Part shown: piece after piece, positions 41,729-51,500 of the stretch | How the letters are laid out: the number at the start of each line of letters is the position of its first letter | Numbering within the stretch: position 1 is the first letter of the stretch | Assembly (NCBI RefSeq): GCF_036250755.1 | Contig: NZ_CP109583.1 | Span: forward strand, 1,488,001-1,552,000 | DNA: 64,000 bases | Direction: 5' to 3' | DNA from: Streptomyces uncialis | GTDB lineage: Bacteria > Actinomycetota > Actinomycetes > Streptomycetales > Streptomycetaceae | The notes under the pieces: generated by a model | The model's database searches: none | What the model saw: only the letters and a program-made list of their open reading frames with translations | What the model was told of the DNA's origin: nothing | Translations under genes and position numbers: made by a program

Positions 41729-42655
41729 TCACCCCCCAGGTCGCAGCGCCCCGGCGATCGCGACGGAGGAGGGGTCGAGCGCGGTCGCGCCGTCCTCGAT
41801 GTCCCAGAGCGAGTTCTGGAGCAGGCGCCCCAGCGTCCAGCCCGCCGCCCGTTGACGGTCGAGCCCGACTGTCTCGGTGAGCTGGTCGAAGCGGCGCCGC
41901 ACCACCGGCGAGGGGTCGCCCTTCGCGACGAGGTCGTCCCATCGGCTGTCCAGGGCGGGCCACAGGTCGAAGCCGGGGTCACCGGCGAGCGGTTCGGGGT
42001 CGATGGCGAGCCACGGCTCACGCTCCGCGGCGAGGACGTTGTCGTGGTGGAGGTCCCAGTGCAGCAGCCGGTCACCGGGCTCGCCCGCCAGCTCGGCCAC
42101 CGCCGACGCCCAGCCGCGCAGCAGTCGCCGCTCGGCCGGGTCGGCCAGGGCCGTCACCGCCCGCGGCACCTGCTCCAGCATCCCGGCGGCGATCCCGGCG
42201 AGACTCCTCAGCCCCTCGGGCGCGGGGACGGACACCAGTCTCGCCAGGAGCGCGGCGAGGATGCCCGTGGCGGTGTCGTCGTCCTCGACCGATGTCAACG
42301 AGCGGACGCCGTCGAGCCGTTCCAGGAGCATCGCGCTGCTCGCGGGGTCGTGGTCGAGCAGCCGCACCATCCCGTCACCGTTCCAGGCGCGCAGCCCGAC
42401 GAGCGCGGCGGCGCTCTCCTCCCTGGCCATCTGGAGCTTGAGGACCGCGCGTGAACCGTCCCCGCGCAGCACCGGGAGCACCAGTGAGGCCTCCCCCGCG
42501 CCGGGCGGGCCGTCCCGCTCCAGCTCCCAGCGATCCATGAGCCCCGCCGCGAGTGCGGGCAGCCCGGCGATCCACGCCGTGCCCGGCGCACCGAAGTTCC
42601 CGGCGTAAGAAGCCGCCAGCGACGACGGGACCTCGACGGCCTTCAAGGTACTCAT
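41729..42655 (-). CDS. Aminoglycoside/hydroxyurea phosphotransferase (APH(6)-like)
   Basis: 308 residues from ATG 42655. The kinase catalytic loop is LLHWDLHHDNVLAA with Asp and Asn, followed by WLAIDPEPLAGDPGFDLWPAL with the Mg-binding Asp. These two, together with the early AVLKLQMAREESAAAL Lys region, match the streptomycin 6-phosphotransferase/hydroxyurea kinase family (APH(6)). Such enzymes phosphorylate a hydroxyl of an antibiotic in the cytoplasm; most environmental members have no proven drug substrate. It is not embedded in an antibiotic biosynthetic cluster here. Its true role may be a metabolic one. Confidence 0.87.
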   Translation of the reverse strand: MSTLKAVEVPSSLAASYAGNFGAPGTAWIAGLPALAAGLMDRWELERDGPPGAGEASLVLPVLRGDGSRAVLKLQMAREESAAALVGLRAWNGDGMVRLLDHDPASSAMLLERLDGVRSLTSVEDDDTATGILAALLARLVSVPAPEGLRSLAGIAAGMLEQVPRAVTALADPAERRLLRGWASAVAELAGEPGDRLLHWDLHHDNVLAAEREPWLAIDPEPLAGDPGFDLWPALDSRWDDLVAKGDPSPVVRRRFDQLTETVGLDRQRAAGWTLGRLLQNSLWDIEDGATALDPSSVAIAGALRPGG

Positions 42656-43165
42656 ATCCGCTTCCCCGGCTCCTTGATTCGCTGATCGCTCGGTCGCCCG
42701 CTCCCTTGGGAGGAGTTGACGCGCCCCACCGCCACGCACCTGCCGCCCCGGCCGGGTGCTCTCGTCCCCGGCCCGTACGACCCGCACCGGACCGTTCCGG
42801 CCCAGGCACGGCCCACGCCGGCCCGGTCCCTGAACGATCCGCGTCGGCGGACGGCTTCGGATGCTAGCCGGATCGAGCCGCCCGCGCCCCCGGATATCGC
42901 GCGCGGCCGGGCCGGTCCCGCACCGGGGCGCGGGAGCTCGCAGCCGCGGGAAGCGCGGCCCGCGGACGGGCGGGGCGGGGCACCGACGACACCGCCGTCC
43001 GCGCGCGCCCCACCCGCTGATCAGGGACGGAACCCCGCTCCGGCGGCCGGGGCGCGAGCGGAAAGGGCTTGCCGAGCCGGGCGTCCGGCGCCCGAACCGT
43101 TGTGCGATCATGCGGTGGACGACCTGGGGTGGGGCCGCGGGGGCGGCCGGTACGAGGAGAACAAC
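42656..43165. other. Intergenic region between kinase and anchored protein genes
   Basis: 510 bases between two divergent genes. It should hold both promoters, but I see no clear -35/-10 pair, hairpin or repeat, and no convincing small gene. GAGGAGA at 43154-43160 is the ribosome site for the next gene. Confidence 0.5.
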
Positions 43166-44272
43166 GTGAACGCGGGTGGGGAGAAGAACGGCTCGTCCGT
43201 TCCCGACGAGGAATGGGACCGGTTCCTCCGGGAATCCGTGGACGGCACACCGGACGCGCCCAAGGAACCTTCCGCACGGGCCAGGATCGTGGCCCGGCGA
43301 CTGCGCGACGAGCCCGCCGAGCCCACACCGTGGCGTACGTACACACCGGCCCGGCCGAAACGCCGGACGGGCTGGTACGTGGCCGGGCTGGTGGCCGTGT
43401 TCGCCCTGCTGCTCCTGGCGCTGGCACCGGGGCAGGTGACCGGATGGTTCACCGGCGAGGCGGACCATGGGCCGATCGCCATGGAATCGGCCCGCCCGCA
43501 GCAGCCGCCCCCGTCCGAATTGGCCCAGCGGCCCACCCTGGACGAACCCTTCAAGGGGTCACCGGCGGAGCGCTGGGCGGACGGCACGGCCGGGATCACG
43601 ATGCCCGCGGCCAAGGCGACCGGCTGGATGAGCGAGGCGCAGGTGGCACGGGCCCTCGGCCGGAGCCGGGACTTCCTCGCCGCGTCCAGCCTGGACGCGG
43701 GGGTACTGCGGGGAGAGCGCCCCGCAGAGGCGATCGCGCTGATCAATCCGCATCAGCGGGACGTCGAGGACTTCCTGGCGACCGCGTTCCGCGCGCCGAC
43801 CGCCGAGGACGACCCGCTGCTGCTCTTCAGCCGGTTCGACACGACGCGGACACGGCTCGTCGGGGACGTGGTGAAGACCCGGGGCAGGATCACGTACCGG
43901 GAGGGCGGGAAGGGTGCTGTCCAGGTGAGCACCGATGTCACCTATGTGTACCCCGTGACGCGGGCGGCGGCCGGCAGCGACGAGGTCATACGCACGATCG
44001 TGCGGCGTGAGATCGTGCTGAGCTGGGACGATCCCGCGAAGGTGATCACCGAGCGGGACACCGCCTCCCTCGTCTCCTACAAGGTCGACATGACCAACGG
44101 CGGCTGCGACGACCACACAGGGGGCTATCTGATCGCGGAGTTCGGCGCCGGACAGGGGTCCGCCCGGCCGAGCGACGCTCCCGAGGTCGACCCGTACGAC
44201 CGCAGCATGTCGATGACAGACCTGCTGCGGGCGTCCCCGGACGGCGAGTGCGTGACGGCGTCCCGGTCGTGA
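43166..44272 (+). CDS. Single-pass membrane protein of unknown function
   Basis: 368 residues from GTG 43166 with GAGGAGA five bases upstream. A cytoplasmic N-terminal part of about 70 residues (DEEWDRFLRESVDG, RARIVARRL) leads to one membrane helix (WYVAGLVAVFALLLLALAPG) and an outside domain of about 270 residues without known motifs; TYVYPVTRAAAGSDEVIRTI suggests a beta-rich fold. The layout resembles anti-sigma or sensor-like anchored proteins, but no sigma gene is adjacent. Proteins with this plan are common in streptomycetes and uncharacterised. It converges on the AMIN-like gene through a shared terminator. Confidence 0.75.
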   Translation: MNAGGEKNGSSVPDEEWDRFLRESVDGTPDAPKEPSARARIVARRLRDEPAEPTPWRTYTPARPKRRTGWYVAGLVAVFALLLLALAPGQVTGWFTGEADHGPIAMESARPQQPPPSELAQRPTLDEPFKGSPAERWADGTAGITMPAAKATGWMSEAQVARALGRSRDFLAASSLDAGVLRGERPAEAIALINPHQRDVEDFLATAFRAPTAEDDPLLLFSRFDTTRTRLVGDVVKTRGRITYREGGKGAVQVSTDVTYVYPVTRAAAGSDEVIRTIVRREIVLSWDDPAKVITERDTASLVSYKVDMTNGGCDDHTGGYLIAEFGAGQGSARPSDAPEVDPYDRSMSMTDLLRASPDGECVTASRS

Positions 44273-44301
44273 CCTGTGCTCAACGATCGGTCACGACCGG
44301 G
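44262..44301. terminator. Terminator between the anchored protein and AMIN-like genes
   Basis: Perfect 13-bp stem with a 14-base loop; the left arm includes the stop codon of the upstream gene. The flanking genes converge. Confidence 0.7.
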
Positions 44302-44345
44302 CGGCCGGGCTCCCTGATTCGTCCCGCTCACCGGACGCGGGCGGC

Positions 44346-44921
44346 CTACCAGGTGTGGGCGACGTCCACGATCATCTGGTCCCCGGACTTCAGGACCCGG
44401 AACGGCAGCTTGGCGCGCAGCCCCAGGCCCACCTGGGTCCGCCCTTCGTAGCTGGCACCGTACTTGGTGTCCTTGAAGGTCCGGTAGCCGTTGATGTTCA
44501 CCCCCGGCAGGGTCTGCCCGGGCACCCCGGGATAGACGACCGCGCCGGTGAAGGGGTCGTAGCTCGGCGCGTTCACGAAGATCTGGAGGATGGCGCCGCC
44601 GCTGACCGGGATGAGGTCACCGGTGCCGTCCTGGTGGAAGGCGTCGACGTAGCCCACACGGAATCCGGCCGTGCCGGTGGCGCCGGTGATGTCGAAGACC
44701 ATGCGGTCGTAGCACGTGTGCTGACCGGTGCGGATGTTCTTCAGCGGCTCGCTGACGTAGTCGGCGTCCGACTTGACGCCGCTCCCCCACGCGGTGGCGC
44801 ACACCGCCGCCGCGGCGGACCTGTCCGCCTGCCCGGTCGCGGCGCCCGCCGCGCCGGCCGTCCCGATCAGTGCGGCCCCTGCCAGCACGAGGGCTGCGGT
44901 GCCGGTCCTTAACCGTCCCAT
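44346..44921 (-). CDS. Secreted AMIN-like domain protein
   Basis: 191 residues; ATG 44921 with GGAGG seven bases upstream. A signal peptide (LRTGTAALVLAGAALIGTAGAAGAA) is followed by one beta-rich domain: HTCYDRMVFDITGATG, GFRVGYVDAFHQDGTG and RTQVGLGLRAKLPFRVL. This is the AMIN-like domain found in small secreted actinobacterial proteins, whose relatives bind peptidoglycan in amidases. Two Cys (VCATAW and TCYD) probably pair. Exact role unknown. Confidence 0.83.
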   Translation of the reverse strand: MGRLRTGTAALVLAGAALIGTAGAAGAATGQADRSAAAAVCATAWGSGVKSDADYVSEPLKNIRTGQHTCYDRMVFDITGATGTAGFRVGYVDAFHQDGTGDLIPVSGGAILQIFVNAPSYDPFTGAVVYPGVPGQTLPGVNINGYRTFKDTKYGASYEGRTQVGLGLRAKLPFRVLKSGDQMIVDVAHTW

Positions 44922-45385
44922 GACTTGCCTCCAGAAGATCGACCGCGGTTCCAGGATGGCGGGGCGGTGCGCCCCTTCCGCGGCCTCCACCTTCGCGCCG
45001 CGCGACCCGGGTGTCATCCGTGCGGGTACTCAGCCGTCGCCCTAGGTATCACGCGAGGGCGTGCGCCGCCGGAGAGTGACCGGTCGTCCGGGTGGGCGGT
45101 GGTACGCAACTGTGCTGCCGAGGACGCCCGTTGAAGCCGGCGATCGGTCCGGCGGAATCCGGGATTTCGGCTCCGCGGCATGTTCGGCTCGCGTTCAATG
45201 GTGTCCGGCCGAAGCCCGCACATCCGTGCGGGAGCACCCGGCCTCGCGTGGCACAAGGGCGGCACGGAACGGCACATCGGGTCCGACACTCCACCCGCGG
45301 GCGGCGGGGCTGTGCGAGTCGGCGCTCCGGGCCGCTCCGGGTCTCCCCGTCCACGACGGTCCAACGATCGGAAGGAAGACCCGGA
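44922..45385. other. Intergenic region between secreted protein and deacetylase genes
   Basis: 464 bases between divergent genes. GAAGGAAG at 45371-45378 serves the deacetylase. Otherwise no gene, strong hairpin or clear operator was seen. Confidence 0.5.
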
Positions 45386-46138
45386 ATGAAGAAGCAAGGC
45401 AGGTCGCGGATATGGTTCGGCGCCGCCCTGGCGACCTTGATGTCGTTCGCGGCGGTGCCGGGGGCCGCGCAGGCCGACCCGGGGCACGGTCCTGGGACCG
45501 CGCGGACCGGCTCGGGAAGCGACTGCTCCGCGGGCTATGTGGCCCTCACGTTCGACGACGGTCCGACGGCCTCCACGACCGCCTATCTGAAGGCGCTGCG
45601 TGATGCCGGACGGGTCAGAGCCACCTGGTTCGTGACCGGCGCGCTGGCCGCCGCGTCGCCGGAGGGGACCCGGCGGATCGCCGCCGCGGGCCACCACATC
45701 GGCAACCACTCGTACACCCACCCGGACCTCGTCTCGCTCGACGCGGCCACCGCGTACGCGGAACTGCGCGACACCAGCCGGGTCGTCCGGGCGCAGACGG
45801 GCCGTGCGCCGACGCTCTTCCGGCCGCCGTTCGGGAGCACCGACGCCCGGACCCGGCAGGACGCGGCCAGGCTCGGTATGACGGAGGTGATCTGGACGGC
45901 CGACACGGTCGACTGGAGCGGCATCCCCACCGAGACCGTCGTGTCGAACGCGCTGACGGTACGGGCGGGCGGCATCGTCCTGCTCCACGACGGACTCCAG
46001 AACACGCTCGCGGCGATCCCGGGGATCGTCGAGGGACTGGCCGAACGCGGGCTGTGCCCGGGCAGGATCGTGCGCTCGGCGGAGCCGGTCGAGGCATGGC
46101 CGGGTCTGACCTTCCACGCCAAGGCCGCGCGCTGGTGA
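45386..46138 (+). CDS. Secreted polysaccharide deacetylase (NodB/CE4 family)
   Basis: 250 residues; ATG 45386 with GAAGGAAG seven bases upstream. Signal peptide to about residue 30 (AAVPGAAQA). CE4 motifs in order: MT1 LTFDDGP with the catalytic base and metal Asp, MT2 IGNHSYTHPDL with the two metal His, MT3 LFRPPFGS, MT4 IWTADTVDW and MT5 IVLLHDG. All metal and catalytic residues are in place, so it should be an active deacetylase on chitin oligomers, xylan or peptidoglycan outside the cell. The catalytic domain fills almost the whole mature protein; no binding module is attached. Confidence 0.92.
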   Translation: MKKQGRSRIWFGAALATLMSFAAVPGAAQADPGHGPGTARTGSGSDCSAGYVALTFDDGPTASTTAYLKALRDAGRVRATWFVTGALAAASPEGTRRIAAAGHHIGNHSYTHPDLVSLDAATAYAELRDTSRVVRAQTGRAPTLFRPPFGSTDARTRQDAARLGMTEVIWTADTVDWSGIPTETVVSNALTVRAGGIVLLHDGLQNTLAAIPGIVEGLAERGLCPGRIVRSAEPVEAWPGLTFHAKAARW

Positions 46139-46206
46139 GGTAGCGGTCCCGGCGGCGGGCCCGTACGGCGGAGCGGGCCGCCCCCACACGCCGCCCCCAC
46201 ACACGG

Positions 46207-46238
46207 GACACCCCCGAGCGGAAACGCTCGGGGGTGTC
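46207..46238. terminator. Terminator between deacetylase and lectin genes
   Basis: Perfect 14-bp stem closed by a GAAA tetraloop; flanking genes converge, so it can work on both strands. Confidence 0.88.
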
Positions 46239-46334
46239 TCCCACCTTCGTGAACCCGGCCCACCGGACCGCGTTCCCGCATCCACCGGTCAGCGGTGAGC
46301 GGTCAGTGGCAGGGGCCCGCGGTAGGGGCGGGTG

Positions 46335-46817
46335 TCAGTCGCCGGTGTTGGTGGCCCAGACGGGACGGTTGTTCCGGTCGTAGACGACGACGTTGCCGTC
46401 GTCCTGGACGGCGAGGTAGGCGCCCTTGTTCCAGGTGCCGGCCGCCCACACCGCCTTGCCCTCGCTGTCGTAGACGACGAAGTTGCCGTCCTCCTGGAAG
46501 ACCGCGCAGTTGCCGCGGCTCCAGGTGTTGGGGGCCTGCCACGCGGCACGGCCGTCCTTGTAGAGGACGAAGTTGCCGTCCTGCTGGAGGCGCAGCACCG
46601 CCCGTCCGTTGCCCGATGTCCACGCCTGGTTCTTACAGATCGTCGCGCGCGGCCGGATGATGTTGTCGCTGGTCGGCCAGGCGGCGGCTCCCGGTGCGGC
46701 GGCCTGGGCCGCCGTGGTCGCGGCGGTGGGGCCGAACGAGGTCACCGCCTGCGCGCTGCCCGCACCGGCGAACGCCAGCACCGCCACCATCGCGCATACC
46801 GCTTGACGCGTCTTCAT
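46335..46817 (-). CDS. Secreted bulb-type (B-) lectin domain protein
   Basis: 160 residues; ATG 46817 with AAGGA eight bases upstream. Signal peptide ends near AGSAQA. One B-lectin domain with three mannose-binding QxDxNxVxY-type sites: LQQDGNFVLYKD, QEDGNFVVYDSE and QDDGNVVVYDRN, each followed by a conserved W (AAWQA, AVWAA, PVWAT). All three sites look complete. Streptomyces members of this family bind mannosides or act as bacteriocin-like or adhesion proteins. The gene stands alone. Confidence 0.9.
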   Translation of the reverse strand: MKTRQAVCAMVAVLAFAGAGSAQAVTSFGPTAATTAAQAAAPGAAAWPTSDNIIRPRATICKNQAWTSGNGRAVLRLQQDGNFVLYKDGRAAWQAPNTWSRGNCAVFQEDGNFVVYDSEGKAVWAAGTWNKGAYLAVQDDGNVVVYDRNNRPVWATNTGD

Positions 46818-46987
46818 CGCACCATTCCTTCAACCGAGGGCGCCCCGACGGGCACCGGCCTCATCGCGTGAGCAAATGATCACCTTCGGTGAGGAGGGGT
46901 GTCGAGGGTTCGTCTTGAGCCCCACTCCAACGGGCTAGCGCACCGCACGGCGGTGGACGCCGGAGCGCCCGCCGACGGCCACCGGGC

Positions 46988-47563
46988 TCAGCTGCGTGCG
47001 GGCCGTGGCAGATATCCCTCCGCTTGCAGGGTGAACAGCCGCTGGTAGGCGCCGTCGGCCGTCATCAGTTCGCCGTGGGTGCCCTGTTCGGTGATCCGGC
47101 CCCCGTCGAGCACCACGATCACATCGGCCTCCCGTACGGCGCTGAGCCGGTGGGACACCAGGAGGCTGGTGGCCCCGGCCCGGTGCGCGCGCAGCCTCGT
47201 GTGGATCTCGTGCTCGGCGCGGGCGTCCGGTCCCGCGCTGGGTTCGTCGAGGACGAGCAGGTCCCGGCCCTGCCGCAGCAGGGCGCGGGCCGGCGCCAGT
47301 CGCTGCCACTGCCCGCCGGAGAGCACCACGCCCGCGTCGGGGTCCTCGGCCTCGTCGCCCTCCCCCTCATCGAAGAACAACCGGCTGAGCAGGGTGTCGT
47401 AGCCGCGTGGGAGGGTCGTCACCATGTCGTGCGCGCCCGCCGGTTCGGCCGCCCGCCGTACCCGTTCCGGGTCGTCGAGCAGATCGAGGTCGCCGACGCC
47501 GATGTTCTCGCGGGCCGTGAGGTCGTGGCTCATGAAGTCCTGGAAGAGCAGGAGCCGTGCGAC
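46988..47563 (-). pseudogene. ABC transporter ATPase remnant (C-terminal two thirds of the nucleotide-binding domain)
   Basis: About 191 codons of an exporter-type ABC ATPase start abruptly in the Q-loop region (LLFQDFMSHDLTARENIG), continue through the signature LSGGQWQRLAPARAL, Walker B DLLVLDEPSA and the switch His in LLVSHRLS, and end naturally. The membrane domain, Walker A and a start codon are missing; the frame upstream reads low-complexity sequence. It is a degraded 5'-truncated gene. The break falls about 45 bases from the next gene at 47608, so a deletion probably joined the two. Confidence 0.75.
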
Positions 47564-47607
47564 CGGGCGGGCGCACGCGGGACGCAACTCCGGCTCCGGC
47601 GACCGGG

Positions 47608-48054
47608 CTATCCGGCGCCCCCCGCTTCCACGGGCGGTCGGGCCGTGCCGAACGGATTGTCGATGAGGTAGCGCCACAGCCCGTCCGGGCCCCGGCGTGC
47701 CACGTCCGTCGCCGTCCCCTCCATCCGCAGACGCTTGCCGTCGGGCCCCGGCCCGTCGATGACCCAGTCGACGATCAGCAGGGCGATGTCGTCCACCGTG
47801 TAGGTGTGCCGGGTCCGTACGGAGATCGGGAGCCCGAGGGCGAGGAAGTCGGCGTTCGCCGCTTCCAGGGCCGCCCCGGTGGTCCGCACACCGGGGCGGG
47901 GGACGAAGACCGCGTCGGCTTCGTACACCCTCGCCAGCGCGTCCGGGCTGCCCGTGTTGAAGGACTCGGCGAAAACCGCGGGATGTTGCTCCGGGAGAGT
48001 GGTCAGGGGGACAGTGGGGACATGGTCGCGTTCGATGTTCGACTCGCTGCTCAT
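47608..48054 (-). CDS. SnoaL/DUF4440-like small protein
   Basis: 148 residues from ATG 48054. Cone-shaped alpha+beta barrel of the NTF2-like superfamily: FAESFNTGSPDALARVYEAD, VFVPRPGVRTTG and VDWVIDGPGPDGK, ending in a WRYLIDNPFG segment. YybH-like proteins of this type have no agreed function; some relatives are ketosteroid isomerase-like cyclases. It diverges from the HxlR-type regulator with only 24 bases between the two starts, so that regulator most likely controls it. No Shine-Dalgarno is seen, which would fit a leaderless message. Confidence 0.8.
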   Translation of the reverse strand: MSSESNIERDHVPTVPLTTLPEQHPAVFAESFNTGSPDALARVYEADAVFVPRPGVRTTGAALEAANADFLALGLPISVRTRHTYTVDDIALLIVDWVIDGPGPDGKRLRMEGTATDVARRGPDGLWRYLIDNPFGTARPPVEAGGAG

Positions 48055-48078
48055 GCCGACACTCAAACCGACGGCCGC

Positions 48079-48528
48079 GTGGCCAACCAAACGGAAACCC
48101 ACGCACGGCCGTCCCCGGCGGAGCCGTCCGGCCGGTCGCCGGACTGGGACGGCGAACTGGTGCCGGACGCGCGGGGCCGCACCGCGGCACCGGACGAGGA
48201 CTGCCCGGTCGAGACCGCGCTCACCGCCGTCGCGGGCCGCTGGACGACACTGATACTGCGCGAACTGATGCACGGCCCGCACTCCTTCGGCGAACTGCGC
48301 GACCGGCTGCCCCGGATCAGCACCAAGGTGCTGGCCGAACGGCTGCGGGTGCTCGGGGAACGGGATCTGCTGACGCACGACCGGCTCCGCGGATTCCCGG
48401 TCCGCACCCGCTACCGTCTCACCCCGGCGGGAAGGGCCTTGCGACCCCTGCTCATCGAGCTGTACCGCACCGGCTCCGCCATCGAGGCGCTGCGCGCGGC
48501 GGAGCGCGGGGACGGTGGAGCGGGCTGA
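48079..48528 (+). CDS. HxlR family transcriptional regulator
   Basis: 149 residues from GTG 48079; the exact start is uncertain because about 45 residues precede the domain. HxlR winged helix: CPVETALTAVAGRWTTLILR with the conserved first Cys, LMHGPHSFGELRDRLPRIS, TKVLAERLRVLGERDLL and RTRYRLTPAGRALRP. Family members sense reactive electrophiles (formaldehyde, quinones, hypochlorite) often through that Cys. It is divergent from the DUF4440 gene, whose promoter must overlap its own. Confidence 0.85.
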   Translation: MANQTETHARPSPAEPSGRSPDWDGELVPDARGRTAAPDEDCPVETALTAVAGRWTTLILRELMHGPHSFGELRDRLPRISTKVLAERLRVLGERDLLTHDRLRGFPVRTRYRLTPAGRALRPLLIELYRTGSAIEALRAAERGDGGAG

Positions 48529-48574
48529 GCGGGGCCGGCGACCGGCCAAACCGGTCCCGGTGACGGCCGGGCGC

Positions 48575-51500
48575 TCAGGGGCCCGCGTGGACCTGGCACG
48601 CCCACAGGCTCGGCGTCAGCGGGTAGTCGGCGCGCAGCGCGCGTACCGCGTGGTGCAGGGCCCGGGCCGTGCCGCTGACGGCAGGTGGTCCCCCGGCGGC
48701 GGTGAGCCGCTCGTACACGGCGTGGGCGGTCCGCGCCGCGACCGTGTCGTCCACGCTCCACAGCGAGCCGACGACGTGCGGGAAGCCCGCCATCTGGAAG
48801 GCGCTGACGACATGGACCGACTCGTCGGCCAGTTCGGGGCTGGTGCGCAGGGTGTCGCAGGCCGACAGATAGGCGAGCCGGGCGTCCGGGAGCCGTAGCC
48901 GCGCCAGGTCGCGCACGGTGGGGGAGGCGGCGGCGGGTCCGTGGAGCGCCAGCCGGGTCAGCGAGGGCCGGAGCGGGTCGCTCACGGCGTGGCAGGCGAA
49001 GTGCGCGTACGGATGGTCCGTCAGATGCCGCTGGACGGCCGCCTTGGTGGCCGCGGCACCGTCCAGGACCGTCACGTCCGCGAGGAGTCCGGCGAGCAGT
49101 CGCGCCTCACCGCGTGCCCCGGGCAGCGGGGGAAGTCCCTCGGCCTCGGGCACGGACACGATCAGCGGGCGCCCCGCCGCTGCCGGGCGGCCTTGTTCCC
49201 GGGCGCGGGCGTGGCGCAGGGCCCGCACGGTGGGCGTGTACGAGGAGACCACCAGGTCGAGCGCGCCGGAGCCGGTGCCGTCGGGCGCAGCCGCGTGCAG
49301 CGGAAGGGCTCCGAGCGGGCCGCCCGGCGACCACCAGATCCTGGGCGGGTCCTGCCCCGGGGGCGGTCCGGCGGTCAGTCCCAGATGTCCGAGGACCGGG
49401 CCGGTGACGGCGGTCCAGAGCCAGTCGAGGGTGTCGCGTACCACGGCCTGGGCCTCCAGCGCGCGTGTGCGCGGGCAGTCGGGGGCGGCCAGCAGGCCCA
49501 GCGCTTCCTGGAACCGCGCGGTGAGCGTTCCGGCGTCCCGGGCGGTGAGTCCGGGCAGCGGCAAGGAGTCGACGCCGCGCGCGGTGACGATCAGCGCGCC
49601 GCCCGCCGGGGCGCGGGAGTCCGTGCCGGGGAGCTCGGGCGGCGGGGGGACGTAGAGCAGGACGACGGGTCCCTCGGCGGCGGTGGCGCGCAGTTCGGCC
49701 TCGTCCCACTCGCGCACCGGCCGGAAGAGGCGCAGTCCGGGGTGCTCGGTGCGGATGCGGGTGATCAGCTCGTCCCACTCGGTGGCCGCCCGGCCGCGCC
49801 GTTCGGCGGCCGTGCCGTGCGGTTCGGCGGTCGTGGGGCGTCGTTCGGGGGCGATGACGTGGGGCTCGGCGGCGGTGCCGTGGGGTTCGGTCCCTCGCCC
49901 GGGACCGGAGGGCTCTCCATGGGGCTCGGTTCCCGGCCCGGGGCGGGCGGGCTCGCCATCCGCCTGGCTCCCGTCCATCCGGCTCTCGTCCATCCGGCTC
50001 TCGTCCGTCAGCGCGTCGACGTGTTCCCGCAGTCGCACGAAGCGGGCGGCCAGTTCGGGTGCGCGGGCGGCCAGTTCGGTCAGGTCGCTGTCCGCGTCGA
50101 ACGCCTGGGAGAGCAGTATCCCGCGGGCCTGCTCCAGCAGTCGTACGGCGAGCGACGGGTCGCCGTGGCGGACGGCGCAGGCGGCGGCCTCCGCGCCGAG
50201 TCCGACCGCTTGTCCGAGCCCGAACTCCTGGTCGTCGCGCACCAGATGGCGGGGCGACACCGAGGGCAGCAGATCCACCGCCATGGTGAAGGCCTCCAGA
50301 GCCTGGTCCGGTCGGCCCAGCGCGAGACAGGCCCGGCCCCAGTTGCGGGCCGCGTCCAGCCGGGTGGACGGGGCGCCGCTCGGGTCGAGGGCTCCGGCCC
50401 GCAAGGCTTCCACCGCCTCCGCCAGGTCGGTGGCCGCGCGGGTGCGTTCGTGCAGTAGCAGGAGCGCCGAACCGAGGGTCGCCAGCCGGGCCGCGCGCCG
50501 GGAGTGCCCCTGCGGGGTGACGCGTACGGCCTGCCGCATCAGCCCGGCCGCTTCCCGTCGCGCGGCGGACCACCAGCCCGTCCGCTCCCCCGCGAGGCGG
50601 ACGGTGGCCGCCGTCATCAGGGCGTTGGCGCGCCGGGGGTTGCCTTCGGGGAGCGCCGCGAGGACCGCGTCCATGAGCTCGCGCGCCTCCCGCACCCGCG
50701 CGCGGGAGCCCGTCAGCTGGAAGTCCGTGAGCAGCGCGAGCGCCAGGTTCGTCCGCCGGGCGGGCAGCTTCGGGTCGGTGCCGGGGGTCAGTTCGGCACC
50801 GGCCCGGATCTGCTGGACGGCCTGGGCGGCGAGCGCCGGGTCCCCGGTCCGCTCGGCGGCGTCGAGCAGCGCCGAACCCGAGGAGACCAGGATCGCGGCC
50901 CGCTGTTCGACGGGCAGTCCGGGCAGCGCGGCCGCGCGGCGCCGGTGCTCCAGGGATTCCCGCAGGTCCCCCGAGTCGTTCGACACCCGGTAGCGCAGTC
51001 CCAGGGCGCCGCCGAGAGTCATGAGGCGTGCGCCGAGTTCGCCGTGCCCGTCGGGTGTGCGGCGCACCGCCTCCCGCAGGGCGCCGACCGCCTCGTCGAG
51101 ACCGTACGGGCCGGTGCCCGTCTGGTGGGCGACGCTCAGGACGCTGCCCAGTTCGTGCAGGGCGGTGGGACGCCGGACGTGGTCGTCCGGCAGCAGCGCG
51201 ACGGCCTTCCGCAGCCGTGCGACCGCTTCCTTGAGGGCTTCGGGGCCGCCGGTGCCGCGTTCGTGACGGGCGCGCAGTTCCTGGGCGGAGTTGACCAGGC
51301 GCATGGCGGCACGGGGCGCCGGTTCGGACCCGTCCCCGGCCCCGGCCGCCTGGACCATATCCCTGTCCCTGTCGCCGTCCGGGCCGGTGTCCGTGCGTAC
51401 CCCCGTGCCCGGGTCCGTCCGGGGTCCGGCGGCATCGGGGTCGGCGGGGCGGCCGGTGCGGGCGTGGCGGGCGCGCAGGACCGTCGCGAGCACCTCGTCC

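Noticed and set aside
41729..42655. Antibiotic resistance gene of a biosynthetic cluster
   Set aside because: The kinase is APH(6)-like, but no biosynthetic genes are nearby, so a cluster-resistance role is not supported.
46988..48190. A 400-codon frame reading as a full ABC protein
   Set aside because: Only the last 191 codons match an ATPase; the rest is an off-frame reading of the DUF4440 gene.
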